From: Acidobacteriaceae bacterium
GTDB taxonomy: Bacteria; Acidobacteriota; Terriglobia; Terriglobales; Acidobacteriaceae
Assembly: GCA_030041435.1 (NCBI GenBank)
Contig: JASHNW010000106.1
Location: forward strand, 1 to 64,000
Length of the DNA stretch: 64,000 bases
Direction of reading: 5' to 3'
Translations under genes and position numbers: made by a program
Shown: positions 52,899 to 63,197 of the stretch, in pieces
Layout: every line of letters starts with the position of its first letter
Position numbering within the stretch: position 1 is the stretch's first letter
Notes under the pieces: generated by a model
The model's input: the letters and a program-made list of their open reading frames with translations, nothing else
Database searches by the model: none
What the model was told of the DNA's origin: nothing

Positions 52899-54245
52899 AT
52901 GCGTTCTCGTCGTTTGCTGCTGCCTCTGTTTCTTCTGATGGCCGGTTGCGCCCCCGCCGCAACAGCTCAGACGCCTGCCGCGCCGGCGATCTCCGCCGGC
53001 GACAACGCCTGGATGCTGACCAGCGCCGCGCTGGTGCTGCTGATGACGGGCCCGGGGCTGGCGCTCTTCTATGGCGGCCTGGTGCGGCGCAAGAATGTTC
53101 TGGCCACGATGATGCAGAGCTTCGCGATGATGTGCATCATCACGGTGCTGTGGGCGATCGTGACCTACTCGCTCGCCTTCGGGCCGGGCAATCACTTTAT
53201 CGGCGGATTCCATTACGTCTTCCTGCACAACGTGGGGCTGGCGCCCGATCCGGACTACGGCGCGACGGTGCCTGCACAGACGTACATGATTTACCAGCTG
53301 ATGTTCGCCATCATCACGCCGGCGCTGATTACCGGAGCATTCGCGGAGCGCATGAAGTTCAGCGCCATGTGCCTGTTCCTGACGCTGTGGGCGATTGTGG
53401 TCTACGCGCCGATGGCGCACATGGTGTGGGGCAAAGGCGGACTGCTGAATGCATCGCTGGGCGGCAGATTTCCCTGCCTCGACTTCGCCGGCGGCACAGT
53501 GGTCCACGTCACGTCGGGCGTCTCGGCGCTGGTCTGCGCGCTGTATCTGGGCAAGCGCGTCGGCTATCCCAAAGAGCCGTCGCCGCCGCACTCGGTGGTG
53601 CTGAGCTTCATCGGCGCGTGCCTGCTGTGGGTGGGCTGGTTCGGGTTCAACGCCGGGTCCGCGGTCGCTGCCAACGGGCTCGCGACCAGCGCCTTCGTCA
53701 ACACGCACTTCGCCACGGCGGCAGCCGCGATCGGCTGGAGCGTGGCGGAGTGGATCCGCAACGGCAAGCCCAGCGCTCTCGGCGCCATTTCCGGGGCCGT
53801 CGCCGGACTCGTGGCTATTACACCGGCCTCGGGGTTCGTGCAGCCAATGTCAGCGCTCGTTATCGGGGCGATTGCCGGCGTCTTCTGCTTCCTGATGGTC
53901 ACCGTCGTCAAAAGCATCTTCGGGTATGACGATTCCCTCGACGCCTTCGGCGTGCACGGAGCCGGCGGAACGATCGGGGCGATCCTGACGGGGATCTTCG
54001 CCTCCAGCGCGATCAACCCGGTGTTCGGGGCGGGCAAGCCGACGGGGGCCATCGAAGGCAACTGGCACCAGGTGGGCAACCAGCTGATCGGCGTCGCCAT
54101 TGCGTGGGGGCTGTCGATCGCGGGCACGCTCATCCTGCTGAAATTTGTCGACGTGGTTATTGGCCTGCGCGTCACGCGCGAGCAGGAAATCGAGGGCCTG
54201 GACGTTACGCAGCACGGTGAGGAAGGCTACGACTTCGGTTCGTAA
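52899..54245 (+). CDS. amt: Ammonium transporter
   Basis: The 448-residue protein has a cleavable or lipoprotein-like leader (LLLPLFLLMAGC) and then eleven membrane helices. Landmarks are DNAWMLTSAALVLLMTGPGL, ALFYGGLVRRKNVL, the Phe gate and substrate Trp/Ser region, LDFAGGTVVHVTSGVSALV with the first pore His, and DAFGVHGAGGTIGAILTGIF with the second. It conducts ammonium into the cell. It heads an amt-glnK-glnD unit, and PII would block the channel when nitrogen is ample. No sigma-54 promoter was seen upstream. Confidence 0.95.
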   Translation: MRSRRLLLPLFLLMAGCAPAATAQTPAAPAISAGDNAWMLTSAALVLLMTGPGLALFYGGLVRRKNVLATMMQSFAMMCIITVLWAIVTYSLAFGPGNHFIGGFHYVFLHNVGLAPDPDYGATVPAQTYMIYQLMFAIITPALITGAFAERMKFSAMCLFLTLWAIVVYAPMAHMVWGKGGLLNASLGGRFPCLDFAGGTVVHVTSGVSALVCALYLGKRVGYPKEPSPPHSVVLSFIGACLLWVGWFGFNAGSAVAANGLATSAFVNTHFATAAAAIGWSVAEWIRNGKPSALGAISGAVAGLVAITPASGFVQPMSALVIGAIAGVFCFLMVTVVKSIFGYDDSLDAFGVHGAGGTIGAILTGIFASSAINPVFGAGKPTGAIEGNWHQVGNQLIGVAIAWGLSIAGTLILLKFVDVVIGLRVTREQEIEGLDVTQHGEEGYDFGS

Positions 54246-54261
54246 ACGAGCAACCCGAAGC

Positions 54262-54286
54262 GATCCCGGGCGATGCGCCTGGGATC
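54262..54286 (+). promoter_or_regulatory. Hairpin in the amt-glnK spacer
   Basis: GATCCCGGGCG pairs with CGCCTGGGATC through an ATG loop, giving 11 pairs including one G-U. No T-run follows, so it may act as a partial attenuator or RNA-stability element between amt and glnK. Confidence 0.45.
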
Positions 54287-54302
54287 ACTTCTGATACTCT
54301 GA

Positions 54303-54662
<360 letters not shown>

Positions 54663-54754
54663 ACCCCTTCGGCGGCACGACCACGGGGCGGCCGGAGGAT
54701 CTCGTTCTCCGCTGCCCGTTGGGGCGGAGCCTACGGTTTTTTCGCTGACCTGAC

Positions 54755-57394
54755 ATGATCTCTGAACCGCCCACGCTGACGCGCCTCCGCAGCCGCTACC
54801 AGGACGACACTGCGCAGGTGCGGCAGACCTTTGAGCGCACGGGCGACGGTTCGGCAGCGATCCGCCGCCGCGCCCAGATTGTCGGAAATCTGCTGCGGCA
54901 GCTTTGGGCCGATGTGGCGGCGGGAGACGATCAATCCGGCATCGCGCTGGTGGCAACCGGCGGCTTTGGACGTCGCGAGCTTTTTCCCTGCTCCGATGTC
55001 GACGTCCTCTTTCTGTGCGCCAGCGACAGGATCGAGCCAGTGTGGAGCGAGCGCATTCGCACCTGCACGCAGGCCATGTGGGATGTCGGCCTGCGCGCCA
55101 GCCCGGTGACGCGGACGCTGAAGGAGTGCGAGCGGGTTCACCCCGACAATCTCGAATTCACGGTTTCGCTGCTCGACCGGCGCTACCTGACCGGCAGCCG
55201 CGACCTGTACGCCAAATTCGAGAAGGAACTGTTGCCGTCGGTGATCCTGCGCGAGTGGGACACCGTGGTGCAGAATCTTGCCGAGATGGCGCGGGCGCGC
55301 CACGCCAAATACGGCAACACGATATTTCACGTCGAACCGAATGTGAAGGAGTGCCCGGGCGGCCTGCGCGATTACCACCTGACGCAGTGGCTGACGCTGC
55401 TGAACGCGATCCACGCGGAGAAGGCGTGGCCGCGCACCGCAGCGGATGAGTTTTACGGCACGCACGACGAGCCCGAGTCCGCGTACGACTTTCTTTCCGC
55501 AGTTCGATGTTTCCTGCACTATCGCTCCGGCCACGACGACAACACGCTGGACTGGCATGCGCAGGATGAAGCCGCGGCGCGATCGATCGGTCTCGATACA
55601 CGGGGCACTTCCGATCCGGCGTACTGGATGCGGACGTGGTACCGGCAGGCGCGCACGGTTTACCGGCGCGCCTCGCTGCTGATGGACGCGGTGCCACCGC
55701 CTCGCCGCTCATTCTACAAGCAATTTCGGCGCAAGCGCACGCCCGTTCCGGGCACGGATTTTTTCCTCGAGAACGGGCGACTGGACCTCGCCGAGGGCGT
55801 TGCCGTCAACGACGCCGACAGCATCCTGCAGATCTTCGGCCTGATGGCGAAACATGGTTACCGGCTGAGCTTCGTTGCCGAAGACCGCATCTCCGATGCG
55901 CTGCCGGTGCTGGCGGTGCAGATGCCGGAGGGACCCTTTTTGTGGAATTGCCTGCGCGAAGTACTGCTCGGTCCGTGGGCCGCGCACGCTTTGCGTACCA
56001 TGCACGCGCTGGGCATCCTCGAGCTGCTCATCCCGGAGTTTCACGGCATCGAATCCCTCGTCATCCGCGACACCTGGCATCGCTACACCGTCGACGAGCA
56101 TACGTTCCATGTGATCGACAACGTGCACAAGCTGCGGCAGCCGCAGCACGACTGGGAAAAGCGCCTGGCCACCCTGCTTCCGGAAATCGGCCGCCTTGAC
56201 CTGTTCTTTCTGGCACTGCTCATGCACGACACGGGCAAGGCACGGCGCAACGGAAACCATGCGGCGTCGAGCGTGGAGCTGTGCGAGAGCCTGTTTGCGC
56301 GGCTCGAACTCGACCCGGAGGAGCGCGAGACTGTTCGCCGCGTGATCCGCAATCACCTGGAAATGTCTGCCGCGATGCGCCGTGACATTTTCGACGCCGA
56401 GACGGTCCGGGCATTTGCGGAAAAGATCGCCACGCAGCCGCAGCTGAAGATGCTTACGCTGATGACATATGCGGACATCCGGGCAGTGTCGCCTGAGGCG
56501 CTGACGCCGTGGAAGGCCGAAAGCCTGTGGCAGCTTTACATGAGCGCATCCAACTTCCTCGACCGCAGCGTCGACGAGGTGCGCTATCACGCCGCGGCCG
56601 ACCCGGCGCTGCTCACCCGGGTTATCGCCATGCTGCCCGCCGTACAGCCCGGACGAGCCGCCCCGCCCGCGCCAGGCTCCACGGCCTCGCAGCTCGACGA
56701 ATTGCGCGAGTTTCTGGAAGGCCTGCCGCAGCGCTACCTCTCCACGCGCACACCGGAACAGATCGCCGCGCATTTCCGCATGGCGCAGGCTCTGGCCGAA
56801 GATCCTGTGCAGGTTTCATTCCGTGCGGTGCGCCAGCTGGGCGAAGTGAACCTGCTCACCGCGGACCGGCCCGGGCTCTTTGCGGACATGGCGGCGGTTC
56901 TATCCACATGGGGCATGAACATCGTCAAAGCGGATGCTTTCTCCAATGCGAGTGGCCTCATTGTCGACACGTTTCAGTTCACCGACACGTATCGGACGCT
57001 GGAGCTCAATCACTCCGAGATCGACCGGTTCCTGCAGAGCATCCGCGACACGGTGTCGCATCGCACGTCGCTCGAAGCTCTGCTGCGCTCGCGGCCCCAC
57101 AAGGTTTCGCGCCCCCGAGTGACCATCGAAACGCGGCTCGAATACGACAACGAGGCATCGTCGCACAGCACGCTGCTGCAGATCGTCACACAGGACACGC
57201 CGGGACTGCTGCGCGAAATCGCCCTGAGCTTTGCCGCCTGCCGCTGTAATATCGAGGTCGCGCTGATCGACACGGAAGGCGAAACCGTCATCGACGTGTT
57301 CTATCTCACATCCGGCGGCGGCAAACTCGACGAACTCCAGCAGGAGGCGCTGCGCGCATCGCTGACGCGGCGGCTGAGCGCTATGCGGCAGTAG
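54755..57394 (+). CDS. glnD: PII uridylyltransferase/uridylyl-removing enzyme
   Basis: The 879-residue protein is close to the 890 of E. coli GlnD. Domains in order: nucleotidyltransferase ([19 protein letters not shown], about residue 67), the GlnD helical linker ([20 protein letters not shown]), an HD phosphohydrolase ([19 protein letters not shown], about 488, giving uridylyl removal), and two ACT domains ([20 protein letters not shown] and [20 protein letters not shown]) that sense glutamine. It modifies Tyr51 of the adjacent GlnK. It lies 92 nt after glnK. Confidence 0.95.
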   Translation: MISEPPTLTRLRSRYQDDTAQVRQTFERTGDGSAAIRRRAQIVGNLLRQLWADVAAGDDQSGIALVATGGFGRRELFPCSDVDVLFLCASDRIEPVWSERIRTCTQAMWDVGLRASPVTRTLKECERVHPDNLEFTVSLLDRRYLTGSRDLYAKFEKELLPSVILREWDTVVQNLAEMARARHAKYGNTIFHVEPNVKECPGGLRDYHLTQWLTLLNAIHAEKAWPRTAADEFYGTHDEPESAYDFLSAVRCFLHYRSGHDDNTLDWHAQDEAAARSIGLDTRGTSDPAYWMRTWYRQARTVYRRASLLMDAVPPPRRSFYKQFRRKRTPVPGTDFFLENGRLDLAEGVAVNDADSILQIFGLMAKHGYRLSFVAEDRISDALPVLAVQMPEGPFLWNCLREVLLGPWAAHALRTMHALGILELLIPEFHGIESLVIRDTWHRYTVDEHTFHVIDNVHKLRQPQHDWEKRLATLLPEIGRLDLFFLALLMHDTGKARRNGNHAASSVELCESLFARLELDPEERETVRRVIRNHLEMSAAMRRDIFDAETVRAFAEKIATQPQLKMLTLMTYADIRAVSPEALTPWKAESLWQLYMSASNFLDRSVDEVRYHAAADPALLTRVIAMLPAVQPGRAAPPAPGSTASQLDELREFLEGLPQRYLSTRTPEQIAAHFRMAQALAEDPVQVSFRAVRQLGEVNLLTADRPGLFADMAAVLSTWGMNIVKADAFSNASGLIVDTFQFTDTYRTLELNHSEIDRFLQSIRDTVSHRTSLEALLRSRPHKVSRPRVTIETRLEYDNEASSHSTLLQIVTQDTPGLLREIALSFAACRCNIEVALIDTEGETVIDVFYLTSGGGKLDELQQEALRASLTRRLSAMRQ

Positions 57395-57431
57395 GCTGGC
57401 GGTCGTTGCGGGGCGGGGAGAGCGTCCCACA

Positions 57432-57454
57432 GGGGCTGAAGCCCCGCTTCTTTT
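57432..57454. terminator. Short hairpin terminator after glnD
   Basis: GGGGCTGAAGCCCC followed by GCTTCTTTT stands between the convergent glnD and glycosyltransferase genes. The stem is short (5-6 bp) but GC-only at the base. Confidence 0.5.
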
Positions 57455-57508
57455 GCAGCCGAGATGGACCGAAATCACGAGTGACTGGGATGTGCTCGCG
57501 GGTGGCTG

Positions 57509-59035
57509 TTATCCGAAGCTCTGGAAATCCTTCCAGAAGACGGGCCAGGGCTGGAGGGGGCTGCCGCAGACGAAGATATCCGGATGGTCGCGGCTCTCTT
57601 CATTCTCGACGCCGAAGGGATTCACGACATGGCCGGCGAGACGGCATCCTGCGAAGGTTTTGTCGACGTAGCGCTGGGAGAGACCGAGCACGATGAGCGT
57701 GGCAGGGGGCGGCAGAGAGTAGCCGCGCAGCCACGCGGAATTGGTGCCGCTGATGGGCGGCGGCAGCTGGTATGGTGGGCCGAGGATCTCGATCGCTCCC
57801 TGCTCTCCGTAATTCCCGACCAATATCCCCGCATGCTCACGCTGCTCTGGCGGCAGCGTATCCCAAATCGTCGCAACCGTGCGCACAATTTCCGGCCAGC
57901 CCGTCTCCTCGCGCAAATCGCCGTTATTGCTCAGCGCAAATCGCATGAGCGGCCCGCTCGGCGCCAGCGGAACGATAATCGCGCACGCAAACGCCCCATA
58001 CACCGCCACGCCCGCGAAGAACAGCCACTCGACGCTCCGCCGCCAACCCGTCTTGAGCGACGCGACCCACTTCTCCCCCACGACCGCTCCCATCGCCATC
58101 AGTATCGGATAGACGCCCGCCGTGTAATACCCGCGTCCCTTCCCGAAGAAAAACAGCGCCACCGGAATTAAAGAAATCCACGCCAGCACGCGGTACCGCC
58201 GGCTCAGCAGAAATCCGGCCAGTCCCGCAATCCACAGTGGGACCGTGACGACGTTCGTGCACAGGAGGAACTGAGCAAGTATGAATCCGTGCGCCCGCCC
58301 CTCGCCGACATCGCGCACATGGATGTACTTCAGGAATGCATACGAAACGAAGTGGTGATGGACCTGCCAGAGGAGGTTTGGCAGGCAGATCAGGGTGGTG
58401 AGCACCAGCGCGCTCACGAAATACCAGCTCAGGAGACAGCGGCGGGCGCGGGTGAGCAGGAATCCGCCAAGAATGCCGGCGATGTAGAACAGGATCGCGT
58501 ACTTGGTCATCACGCCGAGGCCAGCGACGGCTCCGATGGCCAGCCACCAGCGCGGATTCTCCGACTTGAGGAGGCGAATGACGCACCAGGCGATCAGCAC
58601 CCACCAGAGGAAGTCGAAGGTGGTGTACTGGAATTCTGTCCCCTGGAACAAGGGCAGCGGAGACAACGCGACGCCGACGGCCGCGGTGATCTGGGCGAGG
58701 CGTCCGCCGCCGATGTCGCGCGCCATGAGGCCGGCGATGACGATGGCGATGGATTGAGCGAGGACGGAAAAGAGGCGCAGGCCGACCATGTTGAGGCCAA
58801 AGAGGGCGAGGCTCATTCGCTCCACGAACGGGGTGAGCGGAGGATAGGCTACGAATCCCCACGCTAAATGCCGCGCATCGCTGAGGAACTGCAGCTCGTC
58901 GCGATGGAAACCGTAGCGCATGTTGGTGAGCAGGTGGAGCAGCGCCATTGCTGCCGCGATGGCGATCAGACCTGCGGTCACCGTTTGCGTCCGCATGCCG
59001 GATGGGTTGTGCGCTGCTTCGCTGACAGACGCCAT
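57509..59035 (-). CDS. GT39/ArnT-like membrane glycosyltransferase
   Basis: The 508-residue protein has at least ten membrane helices. The first periplasmic loop RYGFHRDELQFLSDARHLAW has the catalytic Asp-Glu pair of GT-C enzymes (DE near residue 50), and YPPLTPFVERMSLALFG is typical of the PMT_2/ArnT group. It should transfer a sugar from a polyprenyl-phosphate donor to a lipid or protein outside the cytoplasm. The C-terminal 100 residues are soluble (GILVGNYGEQGAIEILGPPY). The ATG at 59035 with AAAGGA upstream is preferred over 59074. Acceptor unknown. Confidence 0.82.
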   Translation of the reverse strand: MASVSEAAHNPSGMRTQTVTAGLIAIAAAMALLHLLTNMRYGFHRDELQFLSDARHLAWGFVAYPPLTPFVERMSLALFGLNMVGLRLFSVLAQSIAIVIAGLMARDIGGGRLAQITAAVGVALSPLPLFQGTEFQYTTFDFLWWVLIAWCVIRLLKSENPRWWLAIGAVAGLGVMTKYAILFYIAGILGGFLLTRARRCLLSWYFVSALVLTTLICLPNLLWQVHHHFVSYAFLKYIHVRDVGEGRAHGFILAQFLLCTNVVTVPLWIAGLAGFLLSRRYRVLAWISLIPVALFFFGKGRGYYTAGVYPILMAMGAVVGEKWVASLKTGWRRSVEWLFFAGVAVYGAFACAIIVPLAPSGPLMRFALSNNGDLREETGWPEIVRTVATIWDTLPPEQREHAGILVGNYGEQGAIEILGPPYQLPPPISGTNSAWLRGYSLPPPATLIVLGLSQRYVDKTFAGCRLAGHVVNPFGVENEESRDHPDIFVCGSPLQPWPVFWKDFQSFG

Positions 59036-59114
59036 GCCGTTCCTTTTGCTTTTCAATCTACGCTGCGAACGCACATGTGGTTCCGCAGGCCCGCGGCGAA
59101 CGCAGGGCGCAGGA

Positions 59115-59390
59115 CTACTTCAGATAAGCGCGCACCAGGTCGATCAGATCCTCGGCCAGCTCGGTCGAGTCGGTTTTCTCTTTTTCGGGGGTCAGCATGT
59201 GCAGGCGGATGTGATCCTCGAGGACCTCGGCCATGAGGCTGTTGATACCGCCGCGCACGTTGGCCAGCAGCATCAGCACGTCGGCGCAGTGCTCCTTTTC
59301 CGAAAGCGAGCGCTCGATGGCATCCACCTGACCGCGAATGCGCCGCACCCGGGCAATCAGCTTCTGTTGCTCCCTACCTTCGACGGGCAT
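59115..59390 (-). CDS. CsoR/RcnR/FrmR-family repressor
   Basis: The 91-residue all-helical protein belongs to the DUF156 metal/aldehyde-sensing repressors (LIARVRRIRGQVDAIERSLS, CADVLMLLANVRGGINSLMA, EVLEDHIRLHML). Ligand positions read Cys35, His60, His64, the CHH set of RcnR-type sensors. RcnR's His3 is absent (Pro2-Val3), so the inducer could be Ni/Co, another metal or formaldehyde. It should repress as a tetramer. An operator-like palindrome lies 35-55 bp upstream of its start, within a plus-strand promoter facing the Nramp-like gene, so it probably controls itself and that transporter. Confidence 0.85.
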   Translation of the reverse strand: MPVEGREQQKLIARVRRIRGQVDAIERSLSEKEHCADVLMLLANVRGGINSLMAEVLEDHIRLHMLTPEKEKTDSTELAEDLIDLVRAYLK

Positions 59391-59420
59391 GCTGTATCCC
59401 CTTCCCTACGCGTTTATTAC

Positions 59421-59450
59421 TTGACCATATCCCACCGGGGTATGGTATAT
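59421..59450 (+). promoter_or_regulatory. Promoter with CsoR-type operator
   Basis: TTGACC (59421-59426) and GTATAT (59445-59450) are 18 bp apart and face right. Overlapping them, CCATATCCC-ACC-GGGGTATGG (59425-59445) is a near-perfect palindrome resembling the ATAyCCC-n-GGGrTAT operators of CsoR/RcnR-family repressors. Binding would block the -35/-10 space. Confidence 0.6.
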
Positions 59451-60088
59451 AAATGTGAGTGGCGAACTCCAGCTTACCGAGGTTGCCGCAGGAATTCTAT
59501 GGAAACCGCAACTGCATTCGAGCCTCCGCGATGCCGGGGGATCTTCCTGCGCTGTGACGCCGCACTCCGCGATTAGCCGCTGCTGATCGCGCCGCTCGCT
59601 CCTCACGGTGCACGACATGAACCCAGAGTGAGTGAGCAGTGCCTGCCGGAAACGGCAGTTCACCCACCCTCCTGAACCATAAGTCCGGCGAATCTGTGCT
59701 TCGGGCACGGACAGTTGCTGTTCGTCCGCCTGCATGGGACGCGCCGAGGGAGGATGTCATGACATTGAATGTTATTGTTGCGGGCCGTAATTCAAGGTCC
59801 CCGATCCACGATCGCCCGTTGCGGCGCACGTTCCCCCGGAGTGGGTTGTCCTGTGTGTGGATTGAGACGGGGAATTCCGCTCAGCCACTGGCCCGCGTGT
59901 GGATCGACCACGAAATGCGTATGGCGCGGGATGGTTTTGACGATACATCCGGGGAGGACTCCGCGGAGCCTCCCCTGCGACGGCGGTCGGCACGTTGCCG
60001 TGAGCGGCGCTCGGCCGCAGGAAGCGTGGGGACGCACGCCGGGCGGCGGCGGATCGTCGGCGCCTGAATCGAAACGCGGGAAATACGT
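59451..60088 (+). other. Long hairpin-rich leader before the Nramp-like gene
   Basis: About 640 bases between the operator/promoter and the transporter contain no convincing gene. Strong stems are CTGCCG-GAAA-CGGCAG (59644-59659), CGGAC...GTCCG (59708-59728), and GGGGAGG...CCTCCCC with an inner CTCC/GGAG (59951-59975). A 25-codon frame from 59500 (METATAFEPPRC...) has a weak start signal. M-box and yybP-ykoY signatures were not found. It may be a metal-responsive leader of unknown type. Confidence 0.4.
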
Positions 60089-61417
60089 ATGAACCGGATC
60101 GATTCCACATTTGACCCCGTAATGGCGCCCCGGGCGGTAGCCAGAGAGAACGCCATCGTGGTGCGCAGGCGCTGGCAACGCAGCCTGCTCACCTTTCTGA
60201 TGGTCTTCGGGCCCGGCCTGATCGTCATGGAAGCCGACAACGACGCGGGTGCAGTCTCCACCTATATACAGGCCGGCGGGCAGTATGGTCTTCATCTGCT
60301 CTGGACGCTGATTGTTCTGCTGCCCATTTGTTACTTCGTGCAGGAAATGGTGGCCCGCCTGGGAATCGCGACCGGCAAAGGACACGCGGCGATGATCTAT
60401 GAGCGCTTCGGTCAATGGTGGGGCCGCTTCTCGCTCATCGATCTGCTGTTCGTGAATTTCCTCACCCTCATCACCGAATTCGCCGCCATCTCGCTGGCCC
60501 TGAGCGCGATGGGGGTCAGCCCGTTTATTTCTGTGCCGGCAGCGGCGCTTGGCCTCACGCTGATGGTGGTGACAGGAAGCTATCTTCGCTGGGAGCGGAT
60601 CGTCATCCTGCTCTGTCTGCTGGACCTGACCTGGTTCGGGCTGGTCTGGACTATGCATCCCGACTGGTCGGGAATGGCGCGCAGCTCCGCCATTCCCACA
60701 ATGCCCCCGGGCGGTATCACCAGCAGCCTCATCTTTCTGATCATCGCCATCGTGGGCACGACCATCGCGCCCTGGCAGCTCTTCTTCCAGCAGAGTTGCG
60801 TGGCCGAAAAGCGGCTGCGCTTCTCCGATCTGAAGTGGGCGCGTCTCGATACACTGATCGGCGCCGTCTTTACCGTTCTTGTAGCCGGCGCCATGATGCT
60901 GGTCGGCGACTCCGGGTTCCGGCACCGGATCGTCTTTGAGGACCCCGCCCAGCTGGCTCTCGCGCTCGGCCCCGTTGCCGGCAAATTCGTCCGCAACGGC
61001 GTGCTGCTGCTGATGGTGAACGCCGCCGTGCTGGGCACCACCGCCATCTCACTGGCCAGCGCATGGGCCTATGGCGAGGTGAAAGGGTGGGAGCACTCGC
61101 TGCATAAGAAACTGTGGGAAGCTCCGGGATTCTATGCGACGTATATCGCCTGTGTTGGCGCAGCGGCGGCCTTTGTTCTCATCCCGCATGTGCCGCTGCA
61201 ACTGGTCATCATCAGCGTGCAGGTCTTCGCCGGACTGATCCTGCCCTCGGCAATTATTTTTCTTCAACTTCTGCTGAACGATCGCGACCTGCTCGGGGAC
61301 CGCTGGGTGAATCGGCCGTGGAACAACATCACTAACTGGACCATCATTGTGATTCTGTTTGCCCTGTCCCTGCTGCTGGCGGCGCAGGTGATGCTTCCAA
61401 AACTATTTTCCCGATGA
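60089..61417 (+). CDS. Nramp-superfamily divalent cation transporter, NRMT-like
   Basis: The 442-residue protein has about eleven membrane helices. The first helix reads FGPGLIVMEADNDAGAVSTY where classical Nramp/MntH has DPGN. Helix 6 reads VGTTIAPWQLFFQQSCVAEK where MntH has the MPHN metal-binding Met. Loss of the Met sulfur ligand and the extra Asp point to hard-metal transport. This agrees with NRAMP-related magnesium transporters (NRMTs), though Mg is inference. It starts at ATG 60089 after a long structured leader and is followed 13 nt later by a tiny membrane protein. Likely controlled by the CsoR-type repressor. Confidence 0.82.
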   Translation: MNRIDSTFDPVMAPRAVARENAIVVRRRWQRSLLTFLMVFGPGLIVMEADNDAGAVSTYIQAGGQYGLHLLWTLIVLLPICYFVQEMVARLGIATGKGHAAMIYERFGQWWGRFSLIDLLFVNFLTLITEFAAISLALSAMGVSPFISVPAAALGLTLMVVTGSYLRWERIVILLCLLDLTWFGLVWTMHPDWSGMARSSAIPTMPPGGITSSLIFLIIAIVGTTIAPWQLFFQQSCVAEKRLRFSDLKWARLDTLIGAVFTVLVAGAMMLVGDSGFRHRIVFEDPAQLALALGPVAGKFVRNGVLLLMVNAAVLGTTAISLASAWAYGEVKGWEHSLHKKLWEAPGFYATYIACVGAAAAFVLIPHVPLQLVIISVQVFAGLILPSAIIFLQLLLNDRDLLGDRWVNRPWNNITNWTIIVILFALSLLLAAQVMLPKLFSR

Positions 61418-61430
61418 CGGGGGGTGACGT

Positions 61431-61655
61431 ATGGCAACCCTGCAGAATTCCTATCAGCCGGAGTACTTCAGCGTCGTGCATCCTCTCGACGATGTGCCGG
61501 AACCCAAGTGTTCGAGCGAAGGTCTGGGACACATCGCCATGACGCCTGCCGTGCGTATTTCACTGATGGTGCTGCGCGGCTACCTGATTGCAATGTCGCT
61601 GATGCTCGGCTACCACGTGCTCGATCTGGCCGGCGCATTTCACGGATTGAAATAA
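61431..61655 (+). CDS. Small single-pass membrane protein next to the Nramp-like transporter
   Basis: The 74-residue protein has a polar N-terminal half (MATLQNSYQPEYFSVVHPLD, with PEPKCSSEGLGH) and one hydrophobic helix (ISLMVLRGYLIAMSLMLGYH VLDLAG at about 43-68). It follows the transporter stop by 13 nt with a GGGGGGT-rich ribosome-binding stretch, so it is surely cotranslated or cotranscribed. No family is recognised. Small proteins with this placement can be subunits or regulators of transporters; here that is inference. Confidence 0.65.
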   Translation: MATLQNSYQPEYFSVVHPLDDVPEPKCSSEGLGHIAMTPAVRISLMVLRGYLIAMSLMLGYHVLDLAGAFHGLK

Positions 61656-61709
61656 AGGCACAGTAAGCTGTACAGAAACCCGACCGCGGTGGCGGTGCCG
61701 TGAGGTTCT

Positions 61710-63197
61710 TTGCGTAGGTTGCTCATCATATTCGTTTCGCTGTTACCGGCCGTGGCGGCTGCACAATCCGCCGCTTTGCCTGACGCGCCCACTCCGGCGC
61801 TACAGGCCGGAGTCGCGGCCGCCGTGCCCCAGCAGACGGCCTGGCTTCAGGAGCCCGCTTCGCAATCAGATCCGCAAGCCGCCCCGCCGTCTGCCCGGCC
61901 GGCCGCTGATCCCGAGCTCACCATGTTCCCCCACAGCCAGACGGCGCGCTGGTGGATTTCCGGGCAGGCGAACGTGATTTTGCAGTGGCATCCGAAGTTT
62001 TACGCAAAATACTCAGGACCCAACAGCCTGACGGCGTGGGCGCAGAGCGCGACCACGCACGTGATGACGCTCTATACCGGGTACGAACTCACGCCCACGA
62101 CCGAGGTGTTTGCCGACCTCGAGGATGCGACGGGCAGCGGCGTCGGAAACGCAAATGGTCTAGCCGGCTACTCGAACATGGACTCCGTCCGGTTGGCTAA
62201 TGGCGTGGCGCTTTCCAAGGGGCCCTATATTGCCCGGTTTATGCTGCGGCAAATCGTTCCTCTAACCCAGGAGCGTACGGAGGCGGACCGCGACGAACTG
62301 CATCTGTCGACGTCGCTGCCCGTGCGCCGCCTCGAATTCCGCGTTGGAAAGTTCGACCTGGTCGATTTCTTCGATCAGAACACCTGGGGCTCGGACAGCC
62401 ATCTGCAATTCCTGAATTGGACGGTGGACTCCAATGGAGCCTACGACTACGCCGCCGACACGCGCGGGTATACCGATGGCGCTCTCATCGAATACGACGA
62501 TCACTGGTGGACGGTGCGCTTTGCCGAAGCGCTGATGCCAAAAACCGCGAATGGGCAATTTCTGGATGCCGATGTCGCGCGGGCCCGCGGAGAGAATCTG
62601 GAACTGGAAGCGCGCGGCAAGCGCATCCTGCATCGGGATGGGACCGTGCGCCTGCTGAGCTATCTCAATCACGCCGACATGGGCAACTACGAAAACGCGA
62701 TTGCCGGCTTTCTGGAGCATAATAGCCCGATGCCGGACATCATTGCGACGCGGCGGCAGGGACGCCACAAGTACGGTTTCGGCCTCAACTTCGAGCAGGA
62801 AATCACGCCGCAGGTGGGGGTGTTCGGCCGTCTGGGCTGGAGCGACGGCCGCAATGAATCCTTCGCCTATACCGAAGACGATCGCACCGTGGAAGCGGGC
62901 GCCCTTGCGCCAGGCAACTCCTGGCATCGCAACAACGATCGTGCCGGTGTAGCCTTCGTTGCCAACGGAATTGTCGCCGCGCATCAGGAATATCTTGCCC
63001 TCGGCGGGCTGGGATTCATCCTCGGAGACCGCGGCCTCACCTATGGGCCCGAAAAGATCGCCGAGAGCTTCTACACCGCGCACCTCTGGCGCGGCCTGTT
63101 TGGCTCTTTCGACTTTCAGCACGTTAACGATCCCGGCTATAACCAGGTGCGCGGCCCCGTATCGGTCTTCTCCGTGCGCGGTCACGTCGACTTCTGA
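61710..63197 (+). CDS. Carbohydrate-selective porin, OprB-like
   Basis: The 495-residue protein starts with TTG at 61710, giving a signal peptide (LLIIFVSLLPAVAAAQ). After a Pro/Ala-rich spacer the barrel begins with WWISGQANVILQWHPKFYA. It shows FADLEDATGSGVGNANGLAG, EFRVGKFDLVDFFDQNTWGS and YSFGLNFEQE-like YGFGLNFEQEITPQVGVFGR, and ends SVFSVRGHVDF with the terminal Phe of outer-membrane barrels. This matches OprB-type porins. It follows the Nramp-like/small-protein pair by 54 nt, so outer-membrane entry for the same cation is an alternative to sugar uptake. Confidence 0.72.
   Translation: MRRLLIIFVSLLPAVAAAQSAALPDAPTPALQAGVAAAVPQQTAWLQEPASQSDPQAAPPSARPAADPELTMFPHSQTARWWISGQANVILQWHPKFYAKYSGPNSLTAWAQSATTHVMTLYTGYELTPTTEVFADLEDATGSGVGNANGLAGYSNMDSVRLANGVALSKGPYIARFMLRQIVPLTQERTEADRDELHLSTSLPVRRLEFRVGKFDLVDFFDQNTWGSDSHLQFLNWTVDSNGAYDYAADTRGYTDGALIEYDDHWWTVRFAEALMPKTANGQFLDADVARARGENLELEARGKRILHRDGTVRLLSYLNHADMGNYENAIAGFLEHNSPMPDIIATRRQGRHKYGFGLNFEQEITPQVGVFGRLGWSDGRNESFAYTEDDRTVEAGALAPGNSWHRNNDRAGVAFVANGIVAAHQEYLALGGLGFILGDRGLTYGPEKIAESFYTAHLWRGLFGSFDFQHVNDPGYNQVRGPVSVFSVRGHVDF

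Noticed and set aside
59639-60067. 142-codon plus-strand frame in the transporter leader
   Set aside because: Arg-rich, crosses strong hairpins, no family; an internal ATG at 59759 has a ribosome-binding-like GGAGG but the product is not protein-like.
59451-60088. M-box or yybP-ykoY riboswitch before the cation transporter
   Set aside because: Neither consensus core could be found by eye; only unspecific hairpins are present.
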